Shown here piece after piece: positions 22,112 through 30,357 of a DNA stretch of 37,828 nt (positions are counted from its first letter, which is position 1; every line of letters begins with the position of its first letter). Origin of the DNA: an uncultured bacterium (lineage in GTDB: Bacteria > Bacillota > Clostridia > Lachnospirales > Lachnospiraceae); assembly GCA_947651225.1 (NCBI GenBank), contig CANSYK010000032.1, forward strand, positions 1 to 37,828, in the 5' to 3' direction. The translations under genes were made by a program, and so were the position numbers. The notes below the pieces were generated by a model that did not search any database, was not told where the DNA came from, and saw only the letters and a list, made by a program, of their open reading frames with translations.

Positions 22112-23380
22112 ATGAAAGCAAAAGGAGTAAGGCTGCATGCGGCAAATGATTTGAGGCTTGAGGAATTTGAACTTCCAGAGATTACCGATAATGAGATTCT
22201 GGTAAAGGTGGTATCGGACAGTATTTGTATGTCGACCTACAAATGTGCTATTTTAGGAACAGAACACAAAAGGGTACATGATGATGTGGCAGAGCATCCA
22301 GCAATTATGGGACACGAGTTTGCGGGAGATATTGTAAAGGTTGGAAAGAACCATCAGGAGAAATTCAAACCTGGTATGAAGTTTACGTTACAGCCGGCAT
22401 TGAACTATAAGGGTACGATGTGGAGCCCGGGATATTCCTATGAGTTCTTTGGTGGAGATACAACTTATTGCGTTATTCCTGCAGAGGTAATGGAGCTGGG
22501 ATGTCTGCTTGAGTATAAGGGGCGTGCTTATTATGAGGCATCTTTGGCAGAGCCGATGTCATGTAGCATCGGAGCGTTTAACGCAGCGTATCACACCCAG
22601 ATGGGAGTGTATGAGCATCAGATGGGAATCCGGGAAGGTGGTAAACTTGCTATTATGGCAGGGGCAGGTCCGATGGGATTAGGAGCGCTGACATACGCAT
22701 TACATCGTGATGTGCGCCCATCTGTTGTTGTAGTAACAGATTTGAACCAGGAACGTCTTGACAGGGCAGAAGAACTTTTCCCTGTAGAAGAATATGCAAA
22801 AGAGGGAATTGAGCTTCATTTTGTAAATACCGGAAATTATGAAGACCCGGTAGCAGAACTGATATCCATTTCTGGTGGAACGGGATATGATGATGTACTT
22901 TGTTACGCACCAGTAGCGGCAGTAGTTAAGCAGTCCAGTGATATTCTTGGAAGAGATGGCTGCCTGAATTTCTTTGCAGGCCCAACAGATAATAAGTTCA
23001 GTGCATCTATGAATTTCTATGATGTACATTACAATTCTACTCATGTAATGGGGACGACTGGTGGAAATACAGCAGATATGATTGAATCTTTGGAGCTGAC
23101 TGCCCAGAAGCGCATTAACCCTGCTGTTATGGTTACACATATTGGAGGCCTTGATGCTGTTGCAGAAACAACATTAAACCTTCCAAAGATTCCGGGAGGC
23201 AAGAAGTTAATTTATACACATCTTTCTATGCCACTGACTGCTCTGGAAGATTTAAGAAAGGCTGGAGAGGAGCGCAAGGATGACCGCTATGCTGCTTTAG
23301 CGGATATTGTGGAGGAACATAAAGGATTATGGTGTCCAGAGGCAGAGGAATACCTGTTAGCAAATTTTGTGGAAGAGTAA
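22112..23380 (+). CDS. zinc-type dehydrogenase, probably L-sorbose-1-phosphate reductase-like
   Basis: Medium-chain zinc alcohol dehydrogenase of 422 aa, longer than the usual 350. The catalytic-zinc GHE motif is in IMGHEFAGDIVKVG and the NAD(P)-binding motif AGAGPMGLGAL. The overall pattern (MKAKGVRLHAANDLRLEEFELP, SICMSTYKCAILG) matches the SorE-like group that interconverts L-sorbose 1-phosphate and glucitol 6-phosphate. The ATG at 22112 follows AAAGGAG; earlier in-frame starts lack a site. It is first in an operon with a DeoR regulator and a mannitol-type PTS, so it likely oxidises the imported hexitol phosphate. The exact substrate is inferred. Confidence 0.75.
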   Translation: MKAKGVRLHAANDLRLEEFELPEITDNEILVKVVSDSICMSTYKCAILGTEHKRVHDDVAEHPAIMGHEFAGDIVKVGKNHQEKFKPGMKFTLQPALNYKGTMWSPGYSYEFFGGDTTYCVIPAEVMELGCLLEYKGRAYYEASLAEPMSCSIGAFNAAYHTQMGVYEHQMGIREGGKLAIMAGAGPMGLGALTYALHRDVRPSVVVVTDLNQERLDRAEELFPVEEYAKEGIELHFVNTGNYEDPVAELISISGGTGYDDVLCYAPVAAVVKQSSDILGRDGCLNFFAGPTDNKFSASMNFYDVHYNSTHVMGTTGGNTADMIESLELTAQKRINPAVMVTHIGGLDAVAETTLNLPKIPGGKKLIYTHLSMPLTALEDLRKAGEERKDDRYAALADIVEEHKGLWCPEAEEYLLANFVEE

Positions 23381-23434
23381 GTTGTTTTGAGCCTTTTGGC
23401 AGTTCCTTAAAAAATCTGGGAGGAGGGAGAAAAT

Positions 23435-24196
23435 ATGGATTCAGTAGAAATGCGTAGAAATCAGATTGTAGAACTGGTAAATAGAAAGGAATCAATCCGT
23501 TTTTTGCAGATTAAGGAATATTTTCCCAATGTTTCAGAAATGACGCTCCGCACAGATTTGAAAGCTTTAGATGAAGAAAAGAAGATTGTAAGGATTCATG
23601 GAGGTGCAAAATCAGTACAGCTTGTGATTGGCACAGACGATTATCTGAACCGGAGAGCTGTCCGTAATTTGCCAGAAAAAGAAGAGATTGCGAAAAAAGC
23701 TACAAAATTGGTTCGGCCAGATACGGCAATTTTTCTGGATTCGGGCAGTACGACAACAGCGCTTGCACATCTGTTTCCAGACCAGTCTAATCTGATTTAT
23801 ACAACTGGCTTAAGCTGTGCGACAGAGTTAGCAGATTTATCACGGCCTGTTGTCCAGATTCCAGGGGGGAAGTTGAATCGTTATAGTATCAGTGTGTATG
23901 GTGCATCGGTGGTACAGGAGCTGTCACAGGTGAACTTTCATCAGACATTTCTTGGGGTTACAAATTATATGTTCCAAACGGGTTTTACTTGTGGAAACAG
24001 TGAAGAAGCTATATTAAAGCGGATGGCCATTCGGCAGGCAGAGCAGGTAATTGTTCTGATGGATTCTCAAAAGATTGGTATAAAAGGGACTTATTCGATT
24101 TGCCAACTAAAAGATATTGATATTTTAGTGTCAGATGGACATTTGCCGGAAGATTTTAGAATGGAATGTGAGAACCAGAATGTAAAGGTTCTTTGA
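23435..24196 (+). CDS. DeoR-family transcriptional regulator
   Basis: Sugar-phosphate-responsive repressor, 253 aa. The N-terminal winged helix includes RRNQIVELVNRKESIRFLQ, MTLRTDLKALDEEKKIVRIHGGA, the DeoR signature. The C-terminal DeoRC sensor domain (about 75-250) has FLDSGSTTTALAHLFP and the terminal VSDGHLPEDF. GGAGGAGGG precedes the ATG. It lies between the dehydrogenase and the PTS gene, so it most likely controls this operon through the repeats at 21957-22042. Confidence 0.92.
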   Translation: MDSVEMRRNQIVELVNRKESIRFLQIKEYFPNVSEMTLRTDLKALDEEKKIVRIHGGAKSVQLVIGTDDYLNRRAVRNLPEKEEIAKKATKLVRPDTAIFLDSGSTTTALAHLFPDQSNLIYTTGLSCATELADLSRPVVQIPGGKLNRYSISVYGASVVQELSQVNFHQTFLGVTNYMFQTGFTCGNSEEAILKRMAIRQAEQVIVLMDSQKIGIKGTYSICQLKDIDILVSDGHLPEDFRMECENQNVKVL

Positions 24197-24224
24197 GGTT
24201 TGTTGTGAGAAGGGAGGTTGTACC

Positions 24225-26093
24225 ATGAAAAATAAAGTACAACAGTTTGGTAAATTTTTGTCGGCAATGGTTATGCCGAATATAGGCGCATTGATTGCGT
24301 TTGGATTTTTGGCGGCACTGTTTATTGATACCGGGTGGATTCCAAATAAGGCATTCAGTTCTATGGTATCTCCAATGCTGACGTATCTGATTCCAATTTT
24401 AATTGCATCTACTGGTGGAAAAATGGTTGGCGGCGACAGAGGACGTGTCGTTGCTGCGATTGCTGTCATTGGTGCGATTATGAGCAATACAGATATTACA
24501 ATGCTTATGGCAGCTATGTTTGTAGGACCACTTTCTGGTTTCTGCATTAAGAAGTTTGATGAAATGATGGACGGACATATGCCGGCTGGATTTGAAATGT
24601 TAATTAACAACTTTTCAGTAGGTATTTTTGGCCTGGTTCTGGCAATTATCAGTTACATTGTAATTGGTCCTCTAATGAGCGGAATCCTTGCTATATTGAC
24701 TGCAGGCGTTAATGTTTTGGTCGATCACAGCTTGCTGCCATTGGTAGCCGTATTTATTGAACCAGCAAAAGTATTGTTCTTAAACAATGCAATTAATCAT
24801 GGTGTATTTACTCCGATTGCGACTGGTCAGGCAGAAGAACTTGGTAAATCCATAATGTATATGTTAGAGGCAAATCCAGGTCCTGGACTTGGAGTGCTGT
24901 TAGCTTATATGTTCTGCTGCAATGATAAGACAACAAAACAGTCTGCGCCAGGTGCGGTTATTATTCATTTCTTTGGTGGAATCCATGAGATTTATTTCCC
25001 ATATATTCTGATGAATCCTGTTGTTATTATTGCGCCGATTGTTGGCAATATGGCTGCTATTTTCTGGTTCAATATGACAAACTGTGGACTTCGTGGGCCG
25101 GCATCTCCAGGTTCGATTCTTGCTTATCTGATGATGACGCCAGGAGAAGATATGTGGAAGGTTTTAGTTGGTGTAGTATTAGCGACCGTAATTTCTTTTG
25201 CGATAGCTGCCCCAATTGTAAAAATGGCGGGAAGCAAGAGTTTAGAGGATGCACAGAATGAAATGGCGGCCAGAAAAGCAGAAGCAAAAGGAACGGCGGC
25301 TCCTGTTGCGGCAGCAACGATTGGAAATACATCTGGGGTAAAGAAGATTATCTTTGCCTGTGATGCAGGTATGGGTTCTTCTGCTATGGGTGCGACAAAA
25401 TTCAGAAAGCGTATACAGGATATTCGCCCTGATATTAAAGTAGCCAATACTTCTGTAGATAATATTCCGTCAGACTGTGATATTGCGGTTGTGCAGGTGA
25501 CGTTAGTAGAACGTGCGAAAAAATCAGCGCCACAGGCACAGATTATCACAATTGGCAATTTCTTAAGCGACCCGAATCTGGATGCGCTTTATGAGAAGCT
25601 TAGTAAAACGGATGCTCCTGCAAGTGCTGCCCCTGCGCAGAGTGCTGTAACAACAGAAAAGAGCGTTGCGAAGAAAGAGGTTATTATAGCAGATGGAATT
25701 AAGTTAAATCAGTCGCCGGTATCAAAAGAAGAGGCAATTCAGGCGGCAGGTGAACTGTTGGCAAAGCTTGGGTATGTAGATTCTTCTTATGTAGATGCTA
25801 TGCAGGAACGTGAAAAACTGGTAACTACCTATATGGGAATGGGTGTTGCGATTCCTCATGGAACAACGCAGGCAAAAGGAACTGTGAAAAAGACTGGAAT
25901 TGTTTTCTTACAGTATCCGGAAGGTGTAGATTTCGGTGAGGAGAAGGCACAGCTTGTATTTGGTATCGCTGGAATTGGTGATGAACATTTGGATTTGCTT
26001 TCTAAAATCTGTGATATGTTAGAAGATGAAGAAGTTCTGGAAACCTTGAAGACAACAGCAGATGTGAACTGGGTTCTTGACAGGCTTTCTTAA
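24225..26093 (+). CDS. mtlA: PTS mannitol-type transporter, EIICBA fusion
   Basis: Membrane permease that imports and phosphorylates a hexitol. It is 622 aa. The EIIC domain (1 to about 340) includes MVMPNIGALIAFG, GKMVGGDRGRVVA and HFFGGIHEIYFPY. An Ala-rich linker leads to EIIB with phospho-Cys379 in IFACDAGMGSSAMGA, then another linker and EIIA with phospho-His545 in GVAIPHGT. All three mannitol-type domains are in one chain, as in Escherichia coli MtlA. Mannitol is the default substrate, but there is no mannitol-1-phosphate dehydrogenase gene (mtlD) here, so another hexitol is possible. Confidence 0.93.
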   Translation: MKNKVQQFGKFLSAMVMPNIGALIAFGFLAALFIDTGWIPNKAFSSMVSPMLTYLIPILIASTGGKMVGGDRGRVVAAIAVIGAIMSNTDITMLMAAMFVGPLSGFCIKKFDEMMDGHMPAGFEMLINNFSVGIFGLVLAIISYIVIGPLMSGILAILTAGVNVLVDHSLLPLVAVFIEPAKVLFLNNAINHGVFTPIATGQAEELGKSIMYMLEANPGPGLGVLLAYMFCCNDKTTKQSAPGAVIIHFFGGIHEIYFPYILMNPVVIIAPIVGNMAAIFWFNMTNCGLRGPASPGSILAYLMMTPGEDMWKVLVGVVLATVISFAIAAPIVKMAGSKSLEDAQNEMAARKAEAKGTAAPVAAATIGNTSGVKKIIFACDAGMGSSAMGATKFRKRIQDIRPDIKVANTSVDNIPSDCDIAVVQVTLVERAKKSAPQAQIITIGNFLSDPNLDALYEKLSKTDAPASAAPAQSAVTTEKSVAKKEVIIADGIKLNQSPVSKEEAIQAAGELLAKLGYVDSSYVDAMQEREKLVTTYMGMGVAIPHGTTQAKGTVKKTGIVFLQYPEGVDFGEEKAQLVFGIAGIGDEHLDLLSKICDMLEDEEVLETLKTTADVNWVLDRLS

Positions 26094-26170
26094 AAGATGT
26101 TTGTTCTGATTATAGTATAGTTGATCATTGTTTTTATATCGATAAATGGATAGATTTTATGCTAGGGTTG

Positions 26171-26179
26171 TGCTATACT
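26171..26179 (+). promoter_or_regulatory. extended -10 promoter of thrC
   Basis: TGCTATACT is an extended -10 box (TGn plus TATACT at 26174-26179) with a poor -35, about 53 bases before the start codon. A small GCTAT/ATAGC hairpin follows. No T-box or attenuator was seen. Confidence 0.4.
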
Positions 26180-26231
26180 ACTACTGGCATAGCAGCTTGA
26201 CAAGATAAAGAAATAAGAAAAGAGGTTGATT

Positions 26232-27722
26232 ATGGAAATCAGATACAAGAGTACAAGGAGCAGTGGGGGAACAGTTACTGCATCGCAGGCAATTTTAAAA
26301 GGGTTGGCAGAGGATGGCGGTTTATTTGTTCCAACAAGTATTCCAAAGTTAGATATGTCTTTAGAAGATATTGCGAAAATGGATTATCAGGAAACGGCAT
26401 ATCAGGTAATGAAGCAGTTTTTGACAGATTTTACGGAAGATGAGTTAAAGAGTTGCATTAAACGGGCGTATGATGAAAAGTTTGATACCAAAGAGATTGC
26501 ACCGTTAGCGGAAAAGGACGGCGTACATTATCTGGAGTTGTTCCATGGTGCGACGATTGCATTTAAGGATATGGCACTTTCGATTTTGCCTCATCTTCTG
26601 ACGACCTCTGCAAAGAAGAATCAGATTAGCAACCAGATTGTTATTTTGACAGCTACTTCCGGGGATACCGGAAAGGCAGCACTGGCAGGCTTTGCTGATG
26701 TAGAAGGAACAAGCATTATTGTATTCTATCCGAAAAATGGCGTCAGCAAGATTCAGGAGCGTCAGATGGTAACACAGAAGGGAGCCAATACTTCTGTTGT
26801 TGGAATTACCGGAAATTTTGATGATGCCCAGAGTGGTGTTAAGGCGATGTTTAATAATAAAGAGCTTGCTAAAACTATGGATGAGAAGGGATATCAGTTT
26901 TCTTCTGCAAATTCCATTAATATTGGACGCCTTGTGCCGCAGGTTGTTTATTATGTATATTCTTATACCAGACTTTTGGCGCAGGGGGCTGTGCAGAAGG
27001 ATGAAAAGGTAAATTTTGTTGTGCCGACTGGTAATTTTGGCAATATTCTGGCAGCATTTTATGCAAAAAATATGGGAATTCCGGTGAATAAGCTGATTTG
27101 TGCTTCCAATGACAATAAAGTACTTTATGACTTTTTTGAGACAGGGGTCTATGATAAGAACCGTGAATTTATCCTTACCTCTTCGCCATCGATGGATATA
27201 TTGATTTCCAGCAATCTGGAGCGTTTGATTTATAAGATTGCCGGAGAGGATGCTAAAAAAACGGCAGATATGATGGCAGCTCTCGCTAGCAGTGGAAAAT
27301 ATTCCATTACAGAAGAGATGCAGTTCCAGATGAAAGATTTTGTCGGCGGTTGGGCAAGTGAAGAGAAAACAGCAGCTGAGATTAAGAGGGTATATGATGC
27401 CGCAGGTTATGTAATGGATACCCATACGGCAGTGGCTTCTGCTGTTTACCATGATTATAAGGAAAGAACGGCTGATACAACAAAGACGGTTATTGCTTCT
27501 ACGGCAAGCCCATATAAATTTGCAACAAGTGTTATGACAGCCATCGATGAGAAATATAAAGGAATGGATGATTTTGCATTAATTGATGAACTGTCTAAAG
27601 TTTCTGGTACAAAGATTCCGAATGCAGTGGAGGAAATCCGCAGTGCTGATGTGCTTCATGACAGAGTGTGTGAAACAGAGAAAATGCAGGATACAGTGGA
27701 AGAGATTTTAGGATTGGCATAA
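26232..27722 (+). CDS. thrC: threonine synthase
   Basis: PLP enzyme that converts O-phosphohomoserine to threonine, 496 aa, the longer (fungal/gamma-proteobacterial type) form. It begins with RYKSTRSSGGTVTASQAILKG. The PLP Lys112 is in HGATIAFKDMALSIL. The phosphate-binding region has TATSGDTGKAALAGF, with SSANSINIGRLVPQ and VPTGNFGNILAAFYA further on. The ATG at 26232 follows an AGAGG site; the frame opens two codons earlier at TTG. It is a single gene with its own promoter and terminator. Confidence 0.96.
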   Translation: MEIRYKSTRSSGGTVTASQAILKGLAEDGGLFVPTSIPKLDMSLEDIAKMDYQETAYQVMKQFLTDFTEDELKSCIKRAYDEKFDTKEIAPLAEKDGVHYLELFHGATIAFKDMALSILPHLLTTSAKKNQISNQIVILTATSGDTGKAALAGFADVEGTSIIVFYPKNGVSKIQERQMVTQKGANTSVVGITGNFDDAQSGVKAMFNNKELAKTMDEKGYQFSSANSINIGRLVPQVVYYVYSYTRLLAQGAVQKDEKVNFVVPTGNFGNILAAFYAKNMGIPVNKLICASNDNKVLYDFFETGVYDKNREFILTSSPSMDILISSNLERLIYKIAGEDAKKTADMMAALASSGKYSITEEMQFQMKDFVGGWASEEKTAAEIKRVYDAAGYVMDTHTAVASAVYHDYKERTADTTKTVIASTASPYKFATSVMTAIDEKYKGMDDFALIDELSKVSGTKIPNAVEEIRSADVLHDRVCETEKMQDTVEEILGLA

Positions 27723-27739
27723 AGATGGAAATGAAAAAG

Positions 27740-27767
27740 CAGAAGACCAGACGGTTTTCTGTTTTTT
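27740..27767 (+). terminator. intrinsic terminator of thrC
   Basis: CAGAAGACC (27740-27748) pairs with GGTTTTCTG (27753-27761) with one G-U pair and a 4-base loop, followed by TTTTTT (27762-27767). Confidence 0.8.
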
Positions 27768-27797
27768 CTGATTGAAGAGTATTTTTGCAGACGATAC

Positions 27798-27826
27798 TTG
27801 ACAAAACAAAGAGATAATGCTATGAT
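27798..27826 (+). promoter_or_regulatory. promoter of lon
   Basis: A perfect TTGACA (27798-27803), a 17-base spacer and TATGAT (27821-27826). Confidence 0.8.
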
Positions 27827-27871
27827 TTCAAAAATAAGGCACAATTGGCTGCCTTTTTTCATACAGAAATG

Positions 27872-27898
27872 TTAGCACTCATTTAAGAAAAGTGCTAA
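27872..27898 (+). promoter_or_regulatory. CIRCE element (HrcA operator)
   Basis: TTAGCACTC, nine bases, then AAGTGCTAA. This is the CIRCE consensus TTAGCACTC-N9-GAGTGCTAA with a single change. It lies in the leader between the promoter and lon, where HrcA normally represses at low temperature. Confidence 0.88.
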
Positions 27899-27956
27899 CA
27901 GAAGTGTGATTATGTCAGGGGGGAAGGTGGCAGGCCGTACAGAATGGAGGGTTCTT

Positions 27957-30329
27957 ATGTTAGTGATACCAGTATTTGACACTTTGATTTTATCAAATGT
28001 CCAGATTAATGTACAGGAGGATGTTTTTTCTCAAGAAGAGATTGACCATATAAAACAGGAGGATACCTTTATTATTGTTCCCATTAAAGAGCAGAAGGAA
28101 CGTGGTGAATTGACAGAAGCGGACTTTTATGATGTGGGTATTCTTGCGAAAGCAGTTTCGACAATGAATCATGAGGGAAATGCTCTTTTTGTTATGGATA
28201 CACAGGAGCGTGTCAGAATCCATGATGTTGCTTTTGAAGGAAACCGTGTGGAAGCCTCTTATGAGGTTCTTGCGGATATTGAGGATATTTCGGAGCAGGA
28301 GGAGCATGAGCTTTTAACTGAGTTTAAGCAGTATGCGGAGGAGTTAGTACAGAACCTTCCAGGTGGTGTTTGGATGAGGGGATATATCCGCCGATGGAAA
28401 AATCTGAATGAAGCGGCGACGAATATTGGTTCCTATCTGGATATGGATGATAAAGAGCGTTTTGAAATTATGGCTGCGGATTCTTTAAAAGAACGGTATT
28501 ATTTGATTTTAGAAGGAATCCGGCGTCTGGTGGGAAGCAAGGCTGTCCGGGATGAGGTCAGCAGCAAGATGACGCAGGAGCAGCAGGATGCCTATAAGGT
28601 GATGGCAATTAAAAAGCAGATGAAGTTTTTAGAGGAACAGTTGAATGCCCTGGATGAAGACTTTACTTCGGAAGAAGAAATGTTTGCCCAAAAAATAGAA
28701 GAAGCGGGGATGGCAGAGGAGGCGAAAAAGGAAGCAGAGAGAGTGTTGAAACGTTTTACAATGGAAGGAAGCCAGGGACATGAATATGGAACGCTTTATG
28801 AATATCTGGATTTTGTAACAACACTTTCCTGGAAGGATGGGAAGGAAAAAAAGATTAATCTTTCCAAAGCAAAACAGATTTTGGAAAAAGACCATCATGG
28901 GTTGAAAAAAGTGAAAAAGAGAGTGTTAGAGCAGATTGCAGTGACCAGCCTGAAGGGAAAGCAGACTGGTTCGATTCTGTTGTTTGTTGGTGCGCCAGGT
29001 ACTGGTAAAACAAGTATGGGGCAGAGTGTTGCAAAGGCGATGGGAAGGGAATATGTGCGTATCAGCCTTGGAGGAATTCGTGATGAGGCAGAAATCCGCG
29101 GGCACCGGAGAACTTATGTTGGGGCAATGCCAGGGCGCATTATGGAAGGGATTAAACGTTCTAAGGTAAATAATCCGGTTGTTGTATTGGATGAAATTGA
29201 TAAGCTGACTCTGGATTATCAGGGAGATCCGGCCAGTGCATTGCTGGAGGTGTTAGACCCTGAGCAGAACCATTCTTTTGTAGACCATTACTTAAATGTT
29301 CCTTATGATTTGTCAAAGGTATTTTTTATTTGTACAGCAAATACAACAGAAGGGATACCAGAGCCGTTGCTTGACCGTATGGAGGTGATTTCCCTGTCTG
29401 GCTATACGCCGCTTGAAAAATACCAGATAGGGCGGAAATACCTTTTGCCAAAGGCAATGGAGGAGACTGGGCTGGAAAAAGGACAGATAACGATTACACA
29501 AGGAGCTTTAAAAAAGATTATATCAGATTATACAATGGAAGCAGGGGTTCGCAGCCTGCGCAAGCAGCTTGATAAAATATGCCGTTATGCAGTAGTAAAG
29601 ATGCTTGAGCAACAGGATGTGGATTCTGGAGCATCGGCTGATGCAGAAAGTAATGTAGATTTATCAGAAGAAACACTATCTGGCGGAAAGAAAGGGAAGG
29701 AACAGAAAAAGTTTACGATAAAGGAAAGTGACTTAAGAGAAATTTTGGATAAAAAGGCAGCAAACCATGACTCAGCACTAAGTAAGGCAATTCCGGGCGT
29801 AGCAACCGGGTTGGCATGGACGCAGGCGGGAGGGGAAATCCTGTTTGTGGAAACAGTGCAGACAGAAGGGGAAGGAAAGATTCAATTGACCGGACAGCTT
29901 GGAGATGTGATGAAGGAATCAGCAGAACTTGCCTATACTCTGGTAAAATCTCGTTTTGCGGAAAAAATTGAGGATTTTGATAAGAAGGATATTCATATTC
30001 ATGTACCAGAAGGGGCAGTGCCAAAAGATGGGCCTTCCGCCGGAGTTACTTTGTTTACCGCATTATCCTCCCTGTTTTTGCATAAGCCGGTTAAGAAAAA
30101 GCTTGCGATGACAGGCGAGGTATCGCTTCGTGGGGAAGTGCTGCCGATTGGCGGGCTTCTAGAAAAGCTGATGGCTGCGCATCGGGCAGGAATCAAAACC
30201 GTTCTGATTCCAGAGAAAAATGTAGAAGATTTAAAAGATGTACCAGAGGAAATTACCTCAAAATTGTCTGTGATTCCTGTCTCAACGATACAGGAGGTTG
30301 CAAAGGAAAGTCTTGGTATAGAGATATAA
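27957..30329 (+). CDS. lon: ATP-dependent protease Lon
   Basis: Hexameric AAA+ serine protease that degrades misfolded and regulatory proteins. It is 790 aa. The N-terminal substrate-binding domain (1 to about 200) opens with LVIPVFDTLILSNVQINVQ. The AAA+ domain has Walker A GAPGTGKT (345-352) and Walker B VVVLDEIDKL. The protease domain carries the catalytic dyad Ser694 (KDGPSAG) and Lys737 (GGLLEKLMAA). A Ser/Glu-rich insertion at about 555-595 precedes the protease domain. The frame is open from 27906, but the ATG at 27957 follows GGAGGG and begins the conserved sequence. A CIRCE element upstream implies HrcA control. It shares a terminator with ppk. Confidence 0.96.
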   Translation: MLVIPVFDTLILSNVQINVQEDVFSQEEIDHIKQEDTFIIVPIKEQKERGELTEADFYDVGILAKAVSTMNHEGNALFVMDTQERVRIHDVAFEGNRVEASYEVLADIEDISEQEEHELLTEFKQYAEELVQNLPGGVWMRGYIRRWKNLNEAATNIGSYLDMDDKERFEIMAADSLKERYYLILEGIRRLVGSKAVRDEVSSKMTQEQQDAYKVMAIKKQMKFLEEQLNALDEDFTSEEEMFAQKIEEAGMAEEAKKEAERVLKRFTMEGSQGHEYGTLYEYLDFVTTLSWKDGKEKKINLSKAKQILEKDHHGLKKVKKRVLEQIAVTSLKGKQTGSILLFVGAPGTGKTSMGQSVAKAMGREYVRISLGGIRDEAEIRGHRRTYVGAMPGRIMEGIKRSKVNNPVVVLDEIDKLTLDYQGDPASALLEVLDPEQNHSFVDHYLNVPYDLSKVFFICTANTTEGIPEPLLDRMEVISLSGYTPLEKYQIGRKYLLPKAMEETGLEKGQITITQGALKKIISDYTMEAGVRSLRKQLDKICRYAVVKMLEQQDVDSGASADAESNVDLSEETLSGGKKGKEQKKFTIKESDLREILDKKAANHDSALSKAIPGVATGLAWTQAGGEILFVETVQTEGEGKIQLTGQLGDVMKESAELAYTLVKSRFAEKIEDFDKKDIHIHVPEGAVPKDGPSAGVTLFTALSSLFLHKPVKKKLAMTGEVSLRGEVLPIGGLLEKLMAAHRAGIKTVLIPEKNVEDLKDVPEEITSKLSVIPVSTIQEVAKESLGIEI

Positions 30330-30357
30330 AAAAAGGCACCTTTATGGTGCCTTTTTT
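30328..30357. terminator. bidirectional terminator of lon and ppk
   Basis: AAAAAAAGGCACC, TTTAT loop, GGTGCCTTTTTT. The A-tract and T-tract on the two sides make it work on both strands. It overlaps the stop codons of both converging genes. Confidence 0.9.

Noticed and set aside
24131-24610. Minus-strand frame of 159 codons opposite the start of mtlA
   Set aside because: Antisense to a well-supported PTS gene; no start signal or recognisable domain.
26094-26231. T-box or threonine attenuator before thrC
   Set aside because: The leader is too short and lacks a T-box sequence, a Thr codon run and a terminator.
26505-27452. Minus-strand open frame of 315 codons opposite thrC
   Set aside because: The plus strand encodes a clear threonine synthase here. 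The antisense frame is Cys/His/Ile-rich, has no motif and is a shadow.
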